Made by a program: the position numbers and the translations under genes
Shown here: in pieces, positions 31,462 through 32,930 of the stretch
Numbering within the stretch: position 1 is the stretch's first letter
Layout: every line of letters starts with the position of its first letter
Assembly (NCBI GenBank): GCA_904394215.1
Contig: CAJFNF010000025.1
Coordinates: forward strand, 1 to 32,930
Reading direction: 5' to 3'
Length of the DNA: 32,930 nt
Source of the DNA: an uncultured Faecalibacterium sp.
GTDB lineage: Bacteria > Bacillota > Clostridia > Oscillospirales > Ruminococcaceae
The notes under the pieces: generated by a model
Databases searched by the model: none
Seen by the model: only the letters and a program-made list of their open reading frames with translations
Told to the model about the DNA's origin: nothing

Positions 31462-32473
31462 ATATCAGATGGAGGTGGACCAGCTTAAGGCCCCTGAGGA
31501 CCTGAAAGCCCGTCTGCTGGCCATGGAACCCAAACCGGACCAATCCCCCAAAGGAAAAGAAACAAAAAAAGCCAGGGCCATCCCTTTCCCCCACTGGAAG
31601 CGGTGGGCGGCAGCCGCCGCGGCCTGTGTGGCGGTGGCCTTTGTGGGCAGCCAGGTCTTGCAGACCGGGGGCCTGGCCGTGGGGGGCGCCGGGGCGGCGT
31701 CCTCCGCAGCCCTGGCCAGCGTGCCCCAGACTGCCAGCCTCTATGCCGCCCAGGACAACAGCCTGGAAGCAGGCGCAGCCACCCGCAGCGCCGCCGGCAG
31801 CAGCAGTACATCGGTGGCAGGGGACAAGATCCTCTACACCGCATCCCTGACCCTGGAGACCAGGGATTACGACGCAGCCCGCTCCGGCCTGGAACAGGCC
31901 CTGGCCGACGCCGGGGGCTGGATGGAGAGCAGCAGCGAGTCCAGTGACAGCGGGGAATCCCGCACCCTGTCCCTGACCCTGCGGGTGCCGGAGGAAAACT
32001 ACCAGAGCTTTCTGACGGCGGCGGGCCAGACCGGCAGCCTGGTGAACCGCAGCGAATACGCCGACGACGTCACCGCCAGCTACACCGACGTGGAGGGACG
32101 CATCGCTAACCTGGAGGGCCAGCGGGACCGGCTGCGGGAGCTGCAGGCCGGCGCCGAGACCCTGTCCGACCTGCTGGACATCGAGGCCCAGCTGTCCGAC
32201 GTCCAGTATCAGCTGGAAAGCTGGCAGAGCCAGCTGGACTGGTACGATGACCAGATCGCCAGCTGCACCGTCACCGTCACCCTGCGGGAAGTGGACTTCC
32301 CGGCAGGCTCCGGCTTCGTGAGCCGCCTGGCCAGCGCCTTTGGCCAGGGATGGGACAACTTCGTGGGCGGCCTGGCCGCCATCGCTGTGGTACTGGCAGG
32401 CCTGTGGCCGGTGGTGGTGCTGGTGATCCTGGCCATCGCCGTGGTGGCGGCAGTGCGCCGGCGCCGCAGGTAA
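31448..32473 (+). CDS. DUF4349 membrane protein, putative anti-sigma factor
   Basis: This 341-residue protein has a short cytoplasmic N-terminus (about 1-48), a membrane helix (about 50-68, WAAAAAACVAVAFVGSQVL), and a Ser/Ala-rich linker. The extracellular DUF4349 domain follows (about 125-300: YTASLTLETRDYDAARSGLE, LRVPEENYQSFL), containing a coiled coil (about 215-265). A C-terminal helix ends in a run of arginines. It starts inside the sigma gene (14-base overlap) with GGAGGAGG upstream. That layout and the cytoplasmic tail suggest it holds the sigma factor at the membrane, as inferred for similar pairs. No zinc-binding anti-sigma motif is present. Confidence 0.85.
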   Translation: MKWFEYQMEVDQLKAPEDLKARLLAMEPKPDQSPKGKETKKARAIPFPHWKRWAAAAAACVAVAFVGSQVLQTGGLAVGGAGAASSAALASVPQTASLYAAQDNSLEAGAATRSAAGSSSTSVAGDKILYTASLTLETRDYDAARSGLEQALADAGGWMESSSESSDSGESRTLSLTLRVPEENYQSFLTAAGQTGSLVNRSEYADDVTASYTDVEGRIANLEGQRDRLRELQAGAETLSDLLDIEAQLSDVQYQLESWQSQLDWYDDQIASCTVTVTLREVDFPAGSGFVSRLASAFGQGWDNFVGGLAAIAVVLAGLWPVVVLVILAIAVVAAVRRRRR

Positions 32474-32504
32474 GCCTTCCGGAAAGGCTTCTGGATTTTT
32501 TGTA
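32472..32504 (+). terminator. Terminator after the DUF4349 gene
   Basis: AAGCCTT and AAGGCTT flank a short loop, starting inside the TAA stop, followed by CTGGATTTTTT. A second AT-rich stem, GGATTTTTT/AAAAAATCC, overlaps it. Confidence 0.65.
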
Positions 32505-32525
32505 CAAAAAAATCCCGGAAAACTA

Positions 32526-32554
32526 TTGACATTGAACCAGCCCTGTGGTATTAT
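32526..32554 (+). promoter_or_regulatory. Strong promoter of initiator tRNA
   Basis: A perfect TTGACA (32526-32531) and TATTAT (32549-32554) are 17 bases apart, with TGG before the -10; a TATAAT at 32552-32557 overlaps. The leader of about 65 nt contains a GAGGAGC/GCTCCTC hairpin (32583-32616). Confidence 0.85.
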
Positions 32555-32624
32555 AATGGAGCACCAAGCGAAACGACATCGCGAGGAGCACGAGGGAGAG
32601 AGCGAAAAAGCTCCTCTGAAATAT

Positions 32625-32701
<77 letters not shown>

Positions 32702-32704
32702 CCA

Positions 32705-32738
32705 AACACCTGTTGGCAGACGCCGACAGGTGTTTTTC
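32705..32738 (+). terminator. Terminator of initiator tRNA
   Basis: AACACCTGTTGGC (32705-32717) pairs along its whole length with GCCGACAGGTGTT (32722-32734), one T·G pair included, and is followed by a T run. Confidence 0.92.
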
Positions 32739-32763
32739 TTTGTGTCCACAGCCCTTCGGCGCG

Positions 32764-32795
32764 AAAAAACAGAGCCTGCCGCCCGGCAGGCTCTG
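32764..32795 (-). terminator. Minus-strand terminator beyond the transposase fragment
   Basis: CAGAGCCTGCC (32770-32780) and GGCAGGCTCTG (32785-32795) form a perfect 11-bp stem. On the minus strand TTTTTTCG follows, so it stops transcripts entering from the right edge, in the direction of the transposase gene. Confidence 0.8.
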
Positions 32796-32823
32796 AACCG
32801 CCCCATATTGTGCGGACAGTACA
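32794..32823 (-). mobile_element. Candidate terminal region of an IS3-family element
   Basis: Past the transposase stop, the minus strand reads TGTACTGTCCGCACAATA then TGGGGCGGTTCA, in the place and style of an IS3-family end, which usually lies a few tens of bases after the transposase gene. The other end is outside the window, so the inverted repeat cannot be confirmed. Confidence 0.4.
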
Positions 32824-32857
32824 AAAAAGAAGCCTGCAAGGGGTAGAAGTAAACGAA

Positions 32858-32930
32858 TCAAAGACTGGCCTGGCGAAGCGAGAGCGGAGCCAGGCCAGTC
32901 TTTGTCTGGAGCCGCTCGTGGTTATAGAAG
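32858..32930 (-). CDS. IS3-family transposase, C-terminal end (partial)
   Basis: Only the last 23 codons and the stop lie in the window. The minus-strand frame reads FYNHERLQTKTGLAPLS then LRQASL and TGA (32860 to 32858). The YNHERLQ...LAPLxLR pattern is the characteristic C-terminus of the rve integrase domain in IS3-family OrfB transposases. The gene continues past the right edge. Its final codons are built from a 15-bp perfect inverted repeat (32860-32874 with 32889-32903), which is unusual for coding sequence. Confidence 0.7.
   Translation of the reverse strand, partial: FYNHERLQTKTGLAPLSLRQASL

Overview
The window looks like a chromosomal segment of a GC-rich gut Firmicute of the Ruminococcaceae/Oscillospiraceae type (Faecalibacterium, Gemmiger or Subdoligranulum-like). 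This is inferred from the strong C/G third-position bias, the AGGAGG-type ribosome sites, the separate PurO plus AICAR-transformylase genes, the single-chain clostridial-type PurL, and the FtsEX/M23/S41 and ECF sigma/DUF4349 arrangements. No species can be fixed from sequence alone.

Layout. Positions 1-851 are non-genic, with large palindromes and a 3 x 90 bp tandem repeat. A minus-strand sugar ABC importer operon (substrate-binding lipoprotein, two permeases, no ATPase) occupies 852-3871. It is divergent from an AraC-family regulator (4170-5033) across a palindrome-rich control region. A repeat-filled spacer precedes the minus-strand pair DUF3783 protein/ApbE (5564-7113). A second repeat-filled spacer with a MITE-like element precedes aroF (minus, 7883-8896). 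The divergent ybaK-type deacylase follows (9133-9627).

The centre (9628-22401) is a de novo purine operon, purE-purF-purM-purN-purO-AICAR transformylase-purD-purL-purB, preceded by a roughly 245-nt candidate leader RNA that ends in a good intrinsic terminator. The operon takes PRPP to IMP except for SAICAR synthetase (purC), and also carries adenylosuccinate lyase. PurK is not seen either. The last two IMP steps are done by two separate proteins instead of bifunctional PurH.

After the operon terminator come a small XRE regulator divergent from a possible 30-residue hydrophobic peptide, rsuA, and a PucR/CdaR-type regulator. A cell-envelope cluster follows: ftsE-ftsX-M23 coiled-coil hydrolase-35 aa membrane peptide-S41 protease. 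Then come rsmA, tRNA-Thr(TGT), an ECF sigma factor overlapping a membrane DUF4349 protein, and initiator tRNA-Met. At the right edge is the 3' end of an IS3-type transposase reading in from outside the window.

The most unusual material lies between genes. A structured repeat family of three GC hairpins followed by a CTGCTCCTTCT tail starts directly on the stop codons of two unrelated genes. Two intergenic regions share the same ordered set of repeat modules. The purE leader matches no riboswitch class I could recognise.
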